Shown here one piece after another: positions 48,985 through 58,500 of a DNA stretch of 64,000 bases. Each line of letters begins with the position of its first letter. Position 1 is the stretch's first letter. The notes below the pieces were generated by a model, which was given only the letters and a program-made list of their open reading frames with translations, was not told the DNA's origin and searched no databases. The position numbers and the translations under genes are program-made. Origin of the DNA: Streptomyces echinoruber (GTDB taxonomy: Bacteria; Actinomycetota; Actinomycetes; Streptomycetales; Streptomycetaceae); the NCBI RefSeq assembly GCF_014651135.1, contig NZ_BMWH01000026.1, forward strand, positions 46,835 to 110,834, given 5' to 3'.

Positions 48985-49098
48985 CGGGAGGTCACCCCTC
49001 TTGCCTCTGCGGCCGTTCACGCGGCGCCCCGATCCTGCTGCTCCGACGACAGTGTGTCAACTATCGTGGCATTCCAGGGGCGATCGCGGCTGAAATTG

Positions 49099-49112
49099 GC
49101 CACAGTTGTGGC
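49099..49112. promoter_or_regulatory. Palindrome in a divergent promoter region
   Basis: GCCACA-GT-TGTGGC has perfect 6-bp arms and lies about midway between the divergent starts of the MmyB-like (48984) and XRE-type (49186) genes. It is a candidate operator for the XRE-type protein. Confidence 0.45.
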
Positions 49113-49185
49113 GAGACCTGGATGCAAGTTCGAATGAGGGGCTACTCTCCGGGAAGTTCACGGCAACCCGCATTGTGAGAAGGCT

Positions 49186-49872
49186 GTGAGAGACGTAGGA
49201 GATCTGTCGGTGTCGGTGACGGATGGCTTCGAGGTCCCGGACGCCTCGGCGTCGGCCGTACTGGCGGCGGTCGTCGACCGTGTCACCGCACTCGCCGACC
49301 GGCTCGGAGTGCCGCACACGGAGGTCTTCGACGTCGCCCGCCTGTCCTTCGCCTGCGGGGTGCCCGAGCCCGTGGTGAAGGCGCTGCTGAACGGCAAGCC
49401 GGCGGGTGAGCCGGACGTGCAGTCCCGGTTCCTGCAGCGGCTGGGCCTGCTGCGGCGCACCCGGCTCAAGCCCAACGGCCGCCGCTACACCCAGCAGGAG
49501 ATCGCCGACGGCGCCGGCATGTCCCGGCAGCAGGCGGGTGCCCTCATCAACGGCGACCGGCGCCCCACCATGGAGCACTGCAACGCCATCGAGCGCTTCT
49601 TCCGGGTGCACGCCGGCTTCCTGACCGCCGAGGACCCCGAGGCCCTCGCGGGCGCCCTGCAGCGCACCGAGCAGGAGCTGCTGCAGAAGCTCGCCGACCG
49701 GGACGAGCCCGCGGCCGAGTCCGCCGAGGACCCGCTGGAGCGGCTGCTGCAGGACCACGGGGTGCGGGGCATCGCCTGGCGGGCCGCGCAGCTTCCGACC
49801 GACCAGCACCGGGACAAGGTCGCGGAGTGGCTGGACATGCTGCTGGAGAGCGTGAAGCGGCCGGAGTCGTAG
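49186..49872 (+). CDS. XRE-type helix-turn-helix regulator
   Basis: A 228-residue protein. An N-terminal helical segment (ASAVLAAVVDRVTALADRLG) leads into the HTH region at about residues 95-150: RRYTQQEIADGAGMSRQQAG, ALINGDRRPTMEHCNAIERF. The C-terminal third is acidic and helical (EQELLQKLADRDEPAAESAE). Start is GTG 49186, with GAAGG a few bases upstream; GTG 49210 is an alternative. This architecture recurs in Streptomyces in small regulator loci, but the target is unknown. The neighbouring HTH-less MmyB-like protein could supply ligand sensing. Confidence 0.75.
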   Translation: MRDVGDLSVSVTDGFEVPDASASAVLAAVVDRVTALADRLGVPHTEVFDVARLSFACGVPEPVVKALLNGKPAGEPDVQSRFLQRLGLLRRTRLKPNGRRYTQQEIADGAGMSRQQAGALINGDRRPTMEHCNAIERFFRVHAGFLTAEDPEALAGALQRTEQELLQKLADRDEPAAESAEDPLERLLQDHGVRGIAWRAAQLPTDQHRDKVAEWLDMLLESVKRPES

Positions 49873-50186
49873 GGCGCCCGCACGGTCGGACTCGTAGGGC
49901 CGCCCGCACGGCCGGCGTCCTGCCGGGTCGGCGGCCGGGCCCTGTGGGCCGGCGGCCAAGTCGGTGGCCGGGTCCTGCCGGGTCGGTGGCGGGGCGCTTT
50001 CCCGAGTGCCGCCCGTGGCGCCGCTCGCGGTGTCCTCTGCGCCGAGCGGGCGAAACGGCGGCGGACGCCACGGTGTTGTCAGTGGCGGGCGGCAAGCTGG
50101 AGGGGCGCCACCGCCGTACGGGGGCGTGCGCGCCGGCCGCGGAGGCCGGTGACGCGACCGCGCACGACCGACCGGGAGAGCCGACC
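49873..50186. other. Gap with GC-rich direct repeats
   Basis: No gene is supported. GGTCGGCGGCCGGGCCCTGT-like units recur between about 49920 and 49995, with the theme GGTCGGTGGCCGGGTCCTGC. The right part leads into the ribosome site GGGAGAG of the small gene at 50187. Confidence 0.5.
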
Positions 50187-50435
50187 ATGCCGACCATGCC
50201 GACCACCGCCGTCCTCGCCGACCGCGAACGCGCCGCCGTCCAGGCCTGTCTGCGTCTGCTGCACACCGTCCGGGCCGCCTTCGCCCACGGCTCCGGTCCG
50301 CCGGACGTCCCCCTGCCTCCCGTCGTCCCGCCCGCCGTCCTCGCCGAGGCGGAACAGGCCCTGGCGGCCGCGGGGCTGGCGGGGAACGAGGAGGCGTTCT
50401 TCCGGCTGCTGCGCGGCTGGGGCGCACGGGGCTGA
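50187..50435 (+). CDS. Small hypothetical helical protein
   Basis: An 82-residue frame beginning with an MPT MPT repeat and continuing with two amphipathic helices (LADRERAAVQACLRLLHTVR, AVLAEAEQALAAAGLAGNEE) around a Pro-rich turn. GGGAGAG is 8 nt before ATG 50187; ATG 50196 is an alternative. The composition is protein-like and the stop is followed by a GCACGGGGCTGACA direct repeat. I do not recognise the family. Confidence 0.6.
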   Translation: MPTMPTTAVLADRERAAVQACLRLLHTVRAAFAHGSGPPDVPLPPVVPPAVLAEAEQALAAAGLAGNEEAFFRLLRGWGARG

Positions 50436-50539
50436 CAGTGCACGGGGCTGACAGTGCACAGGAGTTGACGGGCCTACGGGGATTGACGGGCGCACGGGGG
50501 TTGGCGGCGCACGGGCCGGGCGGCCGCGCGCCGTCCGGC

Positions 50540-51214
50540 TCACCCGTGCGCCACCGTCACCGCCGTGCCCACCACCCCGTCCCGGACCGTCCACCGTCCC
50601 TCGAAGTGGTCGAGGCGCCGGCCGGAGACCACCGGGCCGGGGACGAGGAGGACGGCGCGGAAGGTGCCGTGGGCGGGCGCGGCGGGGCGGACGGTGATGT
50701 CGGCCTCGGAGAAGTCGAGCCACTTGCCGGTGAGCGGGAACCACGCCTTGTAGACGGACTCCTTGGCGCTGAACAGCAGGCGGTCCCAGTGGACGGCGGG
50801 CAGGTCCGCGGCCAGCCGACGCAGCCGGGCGCGCTCCTGCGGCAGGGCGACCGCGTCCAGGACGCCGTCGGGCAGCGGGGCGTGGGGCTCGGCGTCGATG
50901 CCGAGGGAGGCGAGGTCGCCGGCGCGGGCGAGGGCGGCGGCGCGGTAGCCGTCGCAGTGGGTCATGCTGCCGGTCAGGCCGTCCGGCCAGACGGGGGCGC
51001 CGCGCTCACCGGGCAGCAGGGGGTGCGGCGGCACGCCGAGTTTCTCCATGGCCCGCCGGGCGCAGGCCCGCACGGCGGCGAACTCGCGGCGCCGCTTGGC
51101 CACCGCCCGCGCCACGACCCGCTCCTCCTCGGGGAAGAGCGGGGCGTGGTCGGTCTCGTGGTCACCGTACGCCTCCACGGCCACCACCGAATCCGGGAGC
51201 AGTTCCTCGATCAA
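50540..51214 (-). CDS. 4'-phosphopantetheinyl transferase (Sfp type)
   Basis: A 224-residue PPTase that transfers phosphopantetheine from CoA to carrier proteins of polyketide, peptide or fatty acid assembly. Motifs in order: an N-terminal IEELLP, LTGSMTHCDGYRAAALAR (CoA site), GIDAEP (Mg-binding Asp), and FSAKESVYKAWFPLTGKWLD (catalytic Glu/Lys). Length and motifs are complete. It overlaps the upstream metallophosphoesterase gene by 53 bp, so the two are coupled. No PKS or NRPS gene is in the window; it may serve clusters elsewhere on the chromosome. Confidence 0.92.
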   Translation of the reverse strand: MIEELLPDSVVAVEAYGDHETDHAPLFPEEERVVARAVAKRRREFAAVRACARRAMEKLGVPPHPLLPGERGAPVWPDGLTGSMTHCDGYRAAALARAGDLASLGIDAEPHAPLPDGVLDAVALPQERARLRRLAADLPAVHWDRLLFSAKESVYKAWFPLTGKWLDFSEADITVRPAAPAHGTFRAVLLVPGPVVSGRRLDHFEGRWTVRDGVVGTAVTVAHG

Positions 51215-52070
51215 CGGCTTCGACCTCCATCGGCAGGATGCGGCGCAGCCGGCCCGGCGGTTGCGGACGCCTGCGCCACTCGCGGGGATATCCCACGGAG
51301 ACCTCCTCGAAGCGGACGCCCTCGTGCCAGGTGGTCCGCGGGATGTGGAGATGGCCGTAGACCATGGTCGCGACGCGGAACCGGCGGTGCCAGTCGGCGG
51401 TCAGCCGGGTGCCGCACCACAGGGCGAACTCCGGGTACCACAGGACCTCCGTGGGGTGCCGGTCCAGCGGCCAGTGGTTGACGAGGACCGTGGGCAGGTC
51501 CTCGGGCAGGGCGGCGAGCCGCCGCTCCGTCTCGGCGACGCGGGCCCGGCACCACGCGTCGCGGCCGGGATGGGGGTCGGGGTGCAGCAGGTACTCGTCG
51601 CTGCAGACCACGCCGGTGCGGCGGGCGTAGGCCAGCCCCTCCTCCTTGGTGGCGCAGCCGGGCGGCAGGAAGGAGTAGTCGTACAGCAGGAACAGCGGGG
51701 CCACGACGACCGGGCCGCCGGGCCCGTCCCACACCGGGTAGGGGTCCTCCGGGGTGGTCACGCCCAGCTCGCGGCAGAGGGCGACCAGGTGCTCGTAGCG
51801 TGCGACGCCGCGCAGGGTGACGGTGTCCCTCGGATGGGTCCACAGCTCGTGGTTTCCCGGCACCCAGACCACGCGGCTGAAGCGGCTCGCCAGCAGCTCC
51901 AGGGCCCAGCGGATGTCGGCGACGGTCTCCGCGACGTCCCCGGCCACCAGCAGCCAGTCGTCGTCCGTCTCCGGGTGCATGCGCTCCACCAGGGCGCGGT
52001 TCTCGGGGTAGCCGATGTGCAGGTCGCTGACGGCCAGCAGCCGTCCGGCACCGCCGGCTCTCGACTCCAC
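51162..52070 (-). CDS. Metallophosphoesterase
   Basis: A 302-residue calcineurin-like phosphoesterase. All metal-ligand blocks are present: SDLHIG (near residue 15), LVAGDVAE, VPGNHELW, VNHWPLD and VYGHLH. Start GTG 52070 gives the usual short lead before the first motif; the frame opens much further upstream, but that part is antisense to the ATP-grasp gene. The 3' end overlaps the phosphopantetheinyl transferase gene by 53 bp. The pair is often conserved in Streptomyces, although a direct link in function is not known. Confidence 0.88.
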   Translation of the reverse strand: MESRAGGAGRLLAVSDLHIGYPENRALVERMHPETDDDWLLVAGDVAETVADIRWALELLASRFSRVVWVPGNHELWTHPRDTVTLRGVARYEHLVALCRELGVTTPEDPYPVWDGPGGPVVVAPLFLLYDYSFLPPGCATKEEGLAYARRTGVVCSDEYLLHPDPHPGRDAWCRARVAETERRLAALPEDLPTVLVNHWPLDRHPTEVLWYPEFALWCGTRLTADWHRRFRVATMVYGHLHIPRTTWHEGVRFEEVSVGYPREWRRRPQPPGRLRRILPMEVEAVDRGTAPGFGGGRGGVR

Positions 52071-52253
52071 TCCTGCGCCCCCTGCTCCGCTCGCCCGTCC
52101 GACCTGGTCGGCGCCCGGTCTTGACGCACCGGTCGCGTCACCACGAGACCACATCCGGCGGCCGGCGGACAAGGACGCGCGCGGGGGACCGCGGGAGACC
52201 GCCGTGACGGATGGGACCGGGCGGGACCGGGCGGAGAACCCCTGACGCGCGCG

Positions 52254-52284
52254 TTGCGCCGGCGGCCCGGAGAAGCCGTATGAT
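52254..52284 (+). promoter_or_regulatory. Possible promoter of the ATP-grasp gene
   Basis: TTGCGC (52254-52259) and TATGAT (52279-52284) are separated by 19 bp, longer than ideal. TATGAT is a good -10. The rest of 52071-52403 has GGGACCGGGC direct repeats near 52210-52235 and no gene. Confidence 0.4.
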
Positions 52285-52403
52285 CTGCCCAACACCACCG
52301 CCGTATTCCCTTGTCTGCCAGGGCGGTTCGGTGTCCCTTCCTCCACCCCAGGCCGGGCACGGCCGGCTCCGCCCTGCCCGCGAACCCGTGAAAGGCGGCC
52401 TGC

Positions 52404-53534
52404 ATGGTCTCTCGCGTACGCATCTGGCTCAACCGTACGTACGCGGAGAACGTGTTCTTCATGGATCAGCTGCGGCGCAATCCCAGCGGCCGCGCGGTGG
52501 AGATCCACGCCACGCACGGCGATCCGGACTCCCCCGTGCTGGCCGCCGCCGACACCGCCGAGCTGGAGCCGGAGGGCCTGTCCCCGGCCGCCTACGTCGA
52601 GTTCGCCCTGGACCAGTGCCGGCGCCGCGGCATCGACGTGTTCGTGCCCCGGCTGCACCAGGCGGAGATCGTGGCGCACCGCGCCGAGTTCGCGGCGCGG
52701 GGCACCGCGCTGCTGGCGCCGACCCGCGAGGCGGTGGCCGTGTTCGAGGACAAGGCGACCGCGTACGAGGCGGTCACGTCCATCGGTGTGCCGGTGCCGC
52801 CGTGGTGGCGGGTCCGCACGGCCGACGAGCTCCTCGCCGCCGTCGAGGCGTTGGAGACGGCCGGGCACAGGGCGTGCTTCAAGCCGGCGGCCGGCGCGGG
52901 CGGGGTGGGCTTCCGCGTGATCACGCGCGCCCCCTTCTCGCTCGCGCACCTCGGCGGCTTCCCCGGCCCCTGCGTACCGCTGGACCTGGTGCTGGACGCG
53001 CTGCGCCGGGCCGAGGAGCCGGTGGACTGGCTGGTGATGCCGCGGCTGGCGGAGCCGGAGGTGTCGGTGGACTGCCTGACCGGGCCGGACAACCGTGTCC
53101 GCCTCGCCGTGGGGCGCACCAAGAACGGACGCCGCCGCGGCTTCACGCTGCACGAGCAGTGGCTGGAGCCGGCCCGGCGGATCGCGGAGGGCTTCGGGCT
53201 GCACTACCTGTCCAACATCCAGTTCCGGATGCTGGGCGACCGCCCGGTGCTGCTCGACGTCAACACGCGCGCCGCCGGCGGCCTGCACCAGCTGTCGCTG
53301 TGCGGGGTCAACGCCCCGTGGGCGGCGGTGCAGTTGGCGTTGGGCGAGGATCCGGGCGAGATCGTGCCGCCGTTCCTGGGGCAGGACTACACGGTGGTGT
53401 CCGGGCCGCGCCCGCTGCGCCCGGTGACGCTGCCGCACCAGCGCGCCGAGCAGCGGGAGCGGCTGCTGCCGGCGGTGCCGGCCCCGGCCGCCCCGGCATC
53501 CGAACCGGGCCCCCGGGCCATCACGCCGGCGTGA
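52404..53534 (+). CDS. ATP-grasp domain protein
   Basis: A 376-residue protein starting at ATG 52404 (GAAAGG about 13 nt upstream). The N-terminal pre-ATP-grasp domain (RIWLNRTYAENVFFMDQLRR) is followed by an ATP-grasp fold with CFKPAAGAGGVGFRVI as the phosphate-binding loop near residue 160, VDWLVMPRLAEPEVSVDCLT as the central strand, and metal-binding residues in NIQFRMLGDRPVLLDVNTRA. The C-terminus is a Pro/Ala tail. ATP-grasp enzymes join a carboxylate to an amine or thiol; the substrate here is unknown. It is a single gene. Confidence 0.85.
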   Translation: MVSRVRIWLNRTYAENVFFMDQLRRNPSGRAVEIHATHGDPDSPVLAAADTAELEPEGLSPAAYVEFALDQCRRRGIDVFVPRLHQAEIVAHRAEFAARGTALLAPTREAVAVFEDKATAYEAVTSIGVPVPPWWRVRTADELLAAVEALETAGHRACFKPAAGAGGVGFRVITRAPFSLAHLGGFPGPCVPLDLVLDALRRAEEPVDWLVMPRLAEPEVSVDCLTGPDNRVRLAVGRTKNGRRRGFTLHEQWLEPARRIAEGFGLHYLSNIQFRMLGDRPVLLDVNTRAAGGLHQLSLCGVNAPWAAVQLALGEDPGEIVPPFLGQDYTVVSGPRPLRPVTLPHQRAEQRERLLPAVPAPAAPASEPGPRAITPA

Positions 53535-53675
53535 CCCCCCGGGGCGCCACGATCCCCGGGGACGCCGTGCCCCAGGCGTGATCCCCGGGGCACTGGTAGC
53601 CCCTGTGGCGCCGGAAACTCCTGTGGCTCCGGCAGCCTGGCCCCCAACTGCCCTCCGCACCCCGCACGTTCCCCT

Positions 53676-53733
53676 CCGGTCTGGACCAATTTCGGCGCCG
53701 TGTCTTGACACCGTGATTGGTCCATACCAACTT
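53676..53733 (+). promoter_or_regulatory. Chitinase promoter with two DasR-type boxes
   Basis: CCGGTCTGGACCAA (53676-53689) matches the DasR responsive element style (TGGTCTAGACCA). A second palindrome, TTGGTCCATACCAA, occupies 53717-53730. TTGACA (53705-53710) is a consensus -35; with a 17-bp spacer the -10 would be CAACTT (53728-53733), overlapping the second box. This fits chitin/N-acetylglucosamine control of the gene. Confidence 0.65.
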
Positions 53734-53794
53734 GGTGGCGCACCACCGCACTTCCGTGCACCTCCCCACACCCCCACTCCTTCAGGGAGACCAC

Positions 53795-55480
53795 GTGCGC
53801 ACCACACCGGGACGTCCCAGACGCCGCTTGCTCGCCCTTCTCGGCACGGCGGCCCTCGCGCTCGGCGGGGCTGTGGCCCTGCCCGCCACCGCCGAAGCGG
53901 CCAACACCCTCTCCAACCCCGGCTTCGAGTCCGGTGGACTCTCCCCCTGGTCCTGCTCCGGCAACCTCGGCTCGGTCGTCTCCTCACCCGTCCACTCGGG
54001 CAGCAAGGCCCTTGCGGGCGCGGTGAGTTCGAGCGACAACGCGCAGTGCAGCCAGACCGTCGCGGTCCAGCCCGACACCACCTACACCCTCTCCGGCTGG
54101 GTGCGCGGCTCCTACGTCTACCTGGGCGTGGACGGCGGCCCGTCGACGTGGACGACGTCCCCGTCGGCGTACAGCCAACTGACCGTGTCCTTCACCACCG
54201 GCGCCGCGCAGACCAGCGCCCGGATCTACGTCCACGGCTGGTACGCGCAGGGCACGTACTACGCCGACGACATCAGTCTCGACGGGCCGGGCGGCGGAGG
54301 CGGCTCCGACACCCAGGCGCCGACCGCGCCCAGCGGCCTGACCGTCACCGGCAAGACCTCCTCCAGCGTGTCGCTGAAGTGGAACGCCGCCACCGACAAC
54401 ACCGGCGTGACGGCGTACGACGTCTACAGCGGCGCCAACCAGGTGCTGAGCGTCTCCGGCACCAGCGCCACCGTCAGCGGGCTGTCCCCGGCGACGAGTT
54501 ACACCTTCACCGTGAAGGCGCGCGACGCCGCCGGGAACGTCTCGGCCGCCTCCAACGCGGTGACGGTCACCACCGACCAGGGCGGGAGCCCCGGCACCGG
54601 TTTCAAGCAGGCCGCGCCCTACCTGTACGAGGGCTGGGGCGACCCGCCGAACCCGAGCACGGTGATGAGCGCGACCGGCGTCAAGTGGTTCACGATGGCG
54701 TTCGTGCTGGACTCCGGCGGCTGCACCCCGGCGTGGGACGGCAGCCGGCCGCTGACCGGCGGCGCCGACCAGAGCGCCATCAACGCGATCCGCTCGGCCG
54801 GCGGTGACGTCGTGCCGTCCTTCGGCGGCTGGCAGGGCAGCAAGCTCGGCGCCAACTGCTCCTCCGCGAGCGCGCTGGCCGGGGCGATCCAGAAGGTGAT
54901 CGACGCCTACGGCCTCAAGGCCGTCGACATGGACATCGAGAACACCGACGAGTTCGAGAACGAGGCCGTCCAGGCGAAGATCCTCACCGCGCTGAAGACG
55001 GTCAAGGCGAACAACCCCGGCCTGAAGACCGTCGTCACCTTCGGCACCTCGACCACCGGCCCGACGTACTACGGCAACCGCCTCATCGAGCAGGCCAAGT
55101 CGCTCGGCGCCGGCATCGACGTCTTCACCATCATGCCGTTCGACTTCGGCGGCGGCTCCGACATGTACGGCAACACCGTCAACGCGGCGGAGGGCCTGAA
55201 GGCGAAGCTGAAGTCGACGTTCGGCTGGGACGACGCCACCGCCTACGCGCACATGGGCATCTCCGGCATGAACGGCCTGAGCGACCAGCAGGAGAACACC
55301 ACCCCGCAGATCTGGACCCAGATCCGCGACTGGGCGAACGGCCACCACATCGCCCGCCTCGCCTTCTGGTCCGTCAACCGCGACCGGCCCTGCCCGGGCG
55401 GCGGGGTGACCAGCAACTGCTCCGGCATCAGCCAGGACACCTGGCAGTTCACGAAGATCACCGCCGGCTTCACGGGCTGA
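53795..55480 (+). CDS. Secreted GH18 chitinase with CBM and fibronectin type III domains
   Basis: A 561-residue secreted enzyme. The signal peptide ends near ATAEAA (about residue 35). Residues 38-165 are a carbohydrate-binding jelly roll (NTLSNPGFESGGLSPWSCSG), 175-265 a fibronectin type III domain (PTAPSGLTVTGKTSSSVSLK), and 275-561 the GH18 barrel. The catalytic motif reads KAVDMDIEN, with the acid Glu at residue 382 and the two preceding Asp residues of DxDxE; the first Asp of the longer DxxDxDxE form is not present, as in the ChiC-like Streptomyces group. GTG 53795 has AGGGAGA close upstream. It hydrolyses chitin outside the cell; DasR-type boxes lie in the promoter. Confidence 0.9.
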   Translation: MRTTPGRPRRRLLALLGTAALALGGAVALPATAEAANTLSNPGFESGGLSPWSCSGNLGSVVSSPVHSGSKALAGAVSSSDNAQCSQTVAVQPDTTYTLSGWVRGSYVYLGVDGGPSTWTTSPSAYSQLTVSFTTGAAQTSARIYVHGWYAQGTYYADDISLDGPGGGGGSDTQAPTAPSGLTVTGKTSSSVSLKWNAATDNTGVTAYDVYSGANQVLSVSGTSATVSGLSPATSYTFTVKARDAAGNVSAASNAVTVTTDQGGSPGTGFKQAAPYLYEGWGDPPNPSTVMSATGVKWFTMAFVLDSGGCTPAWDGSRPLTGGADQSAINAIRSAGGDVVPSFGGWQGSKLGANCSSASALAGAIQKVIDAYGLKAVDMDIENTDEFENEAVQAKILTALKTVKANNPGLKTVVTFGTSTTGPTYYGNRLIEQAKSLGAGIDVFTIMPFDFGGGSDMYGNTVNAAEGLKAKLKSTFGWDDATAYAHMGISGMNGLSDQQENTTPQIWTQIRDWANGHHIARLAFWSVNRDRPCPGGGVTSNCSGISQDTWQFTKITAGFTG

Positions 55481-55498
55481 GCCCGGCCGAGCCGGCGG

Positions 55499-55529
55499 CG
55501 TGGGGGCGCCCGGTCCGGGCGCCCCCACG
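55499..55529. terminator. 15-bp perfect hairpin between convergent genes
   Basis: CGTGGGGGCGCCCGG (55499-55513) and CCGGGCGCCCCCACG (55515-55529) are exact reverse complements. They lie between the chitinase and the convergent GH38 gene. Confidence 0.75.
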
Positions 55530-55553
55530 TCCGTCCGCCGCCGCGGCGGCGGA

Positions 55554-58500
55554 TCAGGCCCGGCGCAGGCGCAGCGTGCGCACCTCGAAGGGCCGCAGCG
55601 TCAGCGGCACGGCGTCGCCGTCGGTGTCCGCCGCCCGCAGCGGCCGCTCCAGCAGGTCGGCGACCTCCGCGCCGGCCAGCGGGAAGCCGGTGCGCAGCAC
55701 GCCGGTGGCGCGGCCGCCGCGGGACTCGTAGAGCCGTACCACGACGTCGCCGGAGGTGTCGTCGGCCAGCTTCACCGCCTCCACGGTCACGCCCGCGCCC
55801 TCGGTGGAGACCACCGGCCGCGGCTCGCCCGCCGAATCGGCCAGGCGCAGCGGCAGGTTGAGGGCGTACCCCTCGCGCAGGGCGTCGTCGGTCGTGGCGC
55901 CGGGCAGCAGGGCGTAGGTGAAGCGGTGCCGGCCCTGGTCGGCCTGCGGGTCCGGCACGCGGGGGGCGCGGACCAGGCTGAGGCGGACCGTGGTGGTCGT
56001 GCCCCCGGTCGTGCCCCCGTCCGCGCGGACCGTGCGGGTCACGTCGTGGCCGTACGTCGAGTCGTTGACGACGGCGACGCCGTAGCCGGGCTCCCCGACG
56101 TGCACCCAGCGGTGGCCGGAGACCTCGAAACGGGCCGCCTCCCAGCTGGTGTTGGTGTGGGTGGGCCGCTGGACGTGCCCGAACTGGATCTCCGCGCTGG
56201 AGTGCGGGGCGCGCACGTCCACCGGGAAGGCCGCCTTGAGGATCTTCTCGGTCTCGTGCCAGTCGAGGTCGGTCTCGACGTCGACGCGGGGGCTGCCGGC
56301 GCGCAGGCGGATCATCTGGGTGATCGTGGAGCCGCGGCCGAAGGTGCGGGTGACACGGATCGCGCCGAGCAGCGGGTCCCGTTCGACGACGGTGATCTCG
56401 TCGGTGTCCAGCAGGTCGGTGTGGCGGTTGCGGTAGTGCGCGTCGACGTCCCAGGCGTCCCAGTGGTTGGGCAGGTCGGTGTGCAGGCGCAGCAGGTTGC
56501 CCGGGCCGGCCAGGACCTCGCGGTCGGCGCGCAGGTCGCGGACGGAGGCGAGGGTGCCGTCGGCGGCGACCTCGACGCGGACCAGGCCGTTGTCGAGGAC
56601 ACGGCCGGTGACCGTCACGGGCCGTTCCGGCTCGGCGGGGGCCAGGGGCGCGCTGCCGTGCGCGGGCACCCGCACGTACGCGGGCGCGCCGCCGGGCGTG
56701 CGGATCACCTCGGCGCGTTCATGGGGGCTGGTGTTGAACACCCGGGTCGGGCCGGCGCCGAGCGCGGTGACCGCCTGCGTGATCAGCTCCTCCAGCTCCC
56801 GGGCCACGCGGGCGTACTCGGCCTCCGCCTCGCGGTGCACCCAGGCGATGGAGGAGCCGGGCAGGATGTCGTGGAACTGGTGCAGCAGGACCGTCTTCCA
56901 CAGCCGGTCGAGCCGGTCGTGGGGGTAGGCGTACCCGGGCGCGTGCAGTGCGGCCGTCGTGGCCCACAACTCGGCCTCGCGCAGCAGGTGTTCGCTGCGC
57001 CGGTTGCCCTGCTTGGTGCGGGCCTGGGTGGTGTAGGTGCCGCGGTGCAGCTCCAGATAGAGCTCGCCGTTCCACACCGGCGCGTCGGGGTACTCCGCGC
57101 GGGCCTGGGCGAAGAAGGCGTCGGGGTGCTCGACGACGACCTTCGGGGAGCCCTCCAAATCGGCCAGGCGCCGGGCCCGTTCCATCATCTCGCGGGTGGG
57201 GCCGCCTCCGCCGTCGCCCCAGCCGAAGGGCGCCAGCGAGCGCGTGCCGCGGCCCTTCTCCCGGTAGGTGCGCACGGCGCGGGCCATCTCCGCGCCGCTG
57301 AAGCGGGCGTTGTAGGTGTCGACCGGCGGGAAGTGGGTGAAGATGCGGGTGCCGTCGATGCCCTCCCACCAGAAGGTGTGGTGGGGGAAGGTGTTGGTCT
57401 GGTTCCAGGAGAGCTTCTGCGTCAGGAACCACTCGTTGCCCGCGAGCCGGGCGAGCTGCGGGTAGGCGGCGGTGTAGCCGAAGGAGTCCGGCAGCCACAC
57501 GCCCCGGGTCTCGATGCCGAAGTGCTCCAGGAAGAAGCGCTTGCCGTGGACCAGTTGGCGGGCCAGGGCCTCGCCGCCGGGCAGGTTGCCGTCGGCCTCC
57601 ACCCACATGCCGCCGACCGGCGCCCACCGGCCCTTGGCGACGGCCTCCTTGATCCGCTCCCACACCCGCGGGTGGTGGTCGCGCACCCACGCGTACTGCT
57701 GGGCCTGGGAGCAGGCGAAGACGAAGTCCTCGTACTCCTCGGCGAGCGCGGTGGCGTTGGCGAAGGTGCGGGCGGCCTTGCGCACGGTCTCGCGGACCGG
57801 CCACAGCCAGGCGGAGTCGATGTGGGCGTGGCCGACGCCGGAGACGGTGTGCGCGCCGGCGTGCGCGGGCCGGGCGAGGGCGGGCGCGAGGACCTCCCGC
57901 GCGGCGGGCGCCGATCCGGAGACGTCGTCGAGGTCCAGGGCGTCCAGGGCACGGTCCAGGGTGTGCAGGATCTCGTGGCGGCGCGGGTCGTACTCCGCCA
58001 GCTCGGCCATCAGCTCCCGCAGCACCTGCAGGTCCAGGTCGAGGTGCCAGACGTCCTCGTCGAGGACGGCGAGGTCGGCGTGGCCGAAGGTGTACAGCGG
58101 CCGGTCGCCGGCGGTCAGGACGTCGCCGAGCGGGGTGGGGGCGGCGAAGCCGTTCGCCAGGATGTCGGGGTTGGAGGCGGCCTCGACCAGGTAGTGGACC
58201 TCCTCCCCGCCATCGGCCGGGTTGGCGACCGGGACGTACTGGTTGAACGGGTTGACCGCCTTCAGGGGCGTGCCGTCGGGCAGGTGCACCAGGGCCTCGG
58301 CCTGGAAGCCGGGGCCGGCGCCGGTGAAGCCGAGGTCGACGACGGCCTCCACGCGGCGGCCCCGCCACTCCTCGGGCACCCGGCCACGCACGCGGAACCA
58401 GGTGGTGCCCCAGGGCGGGCCCCACGGGGTGCCGGGGGCGAACGGCTCGTACGGCGCGGCCGCGGCCCGCGCGAACGGCACCGGCTCGCCCGGGACCTGC

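Noticed and set aside
50540..51214. Evidence for a local PKS or NRPS cluster
   Set aside because: A phosphopantetheinyl transferase is present, but no carrier-protein or synthase gene lies in the window.
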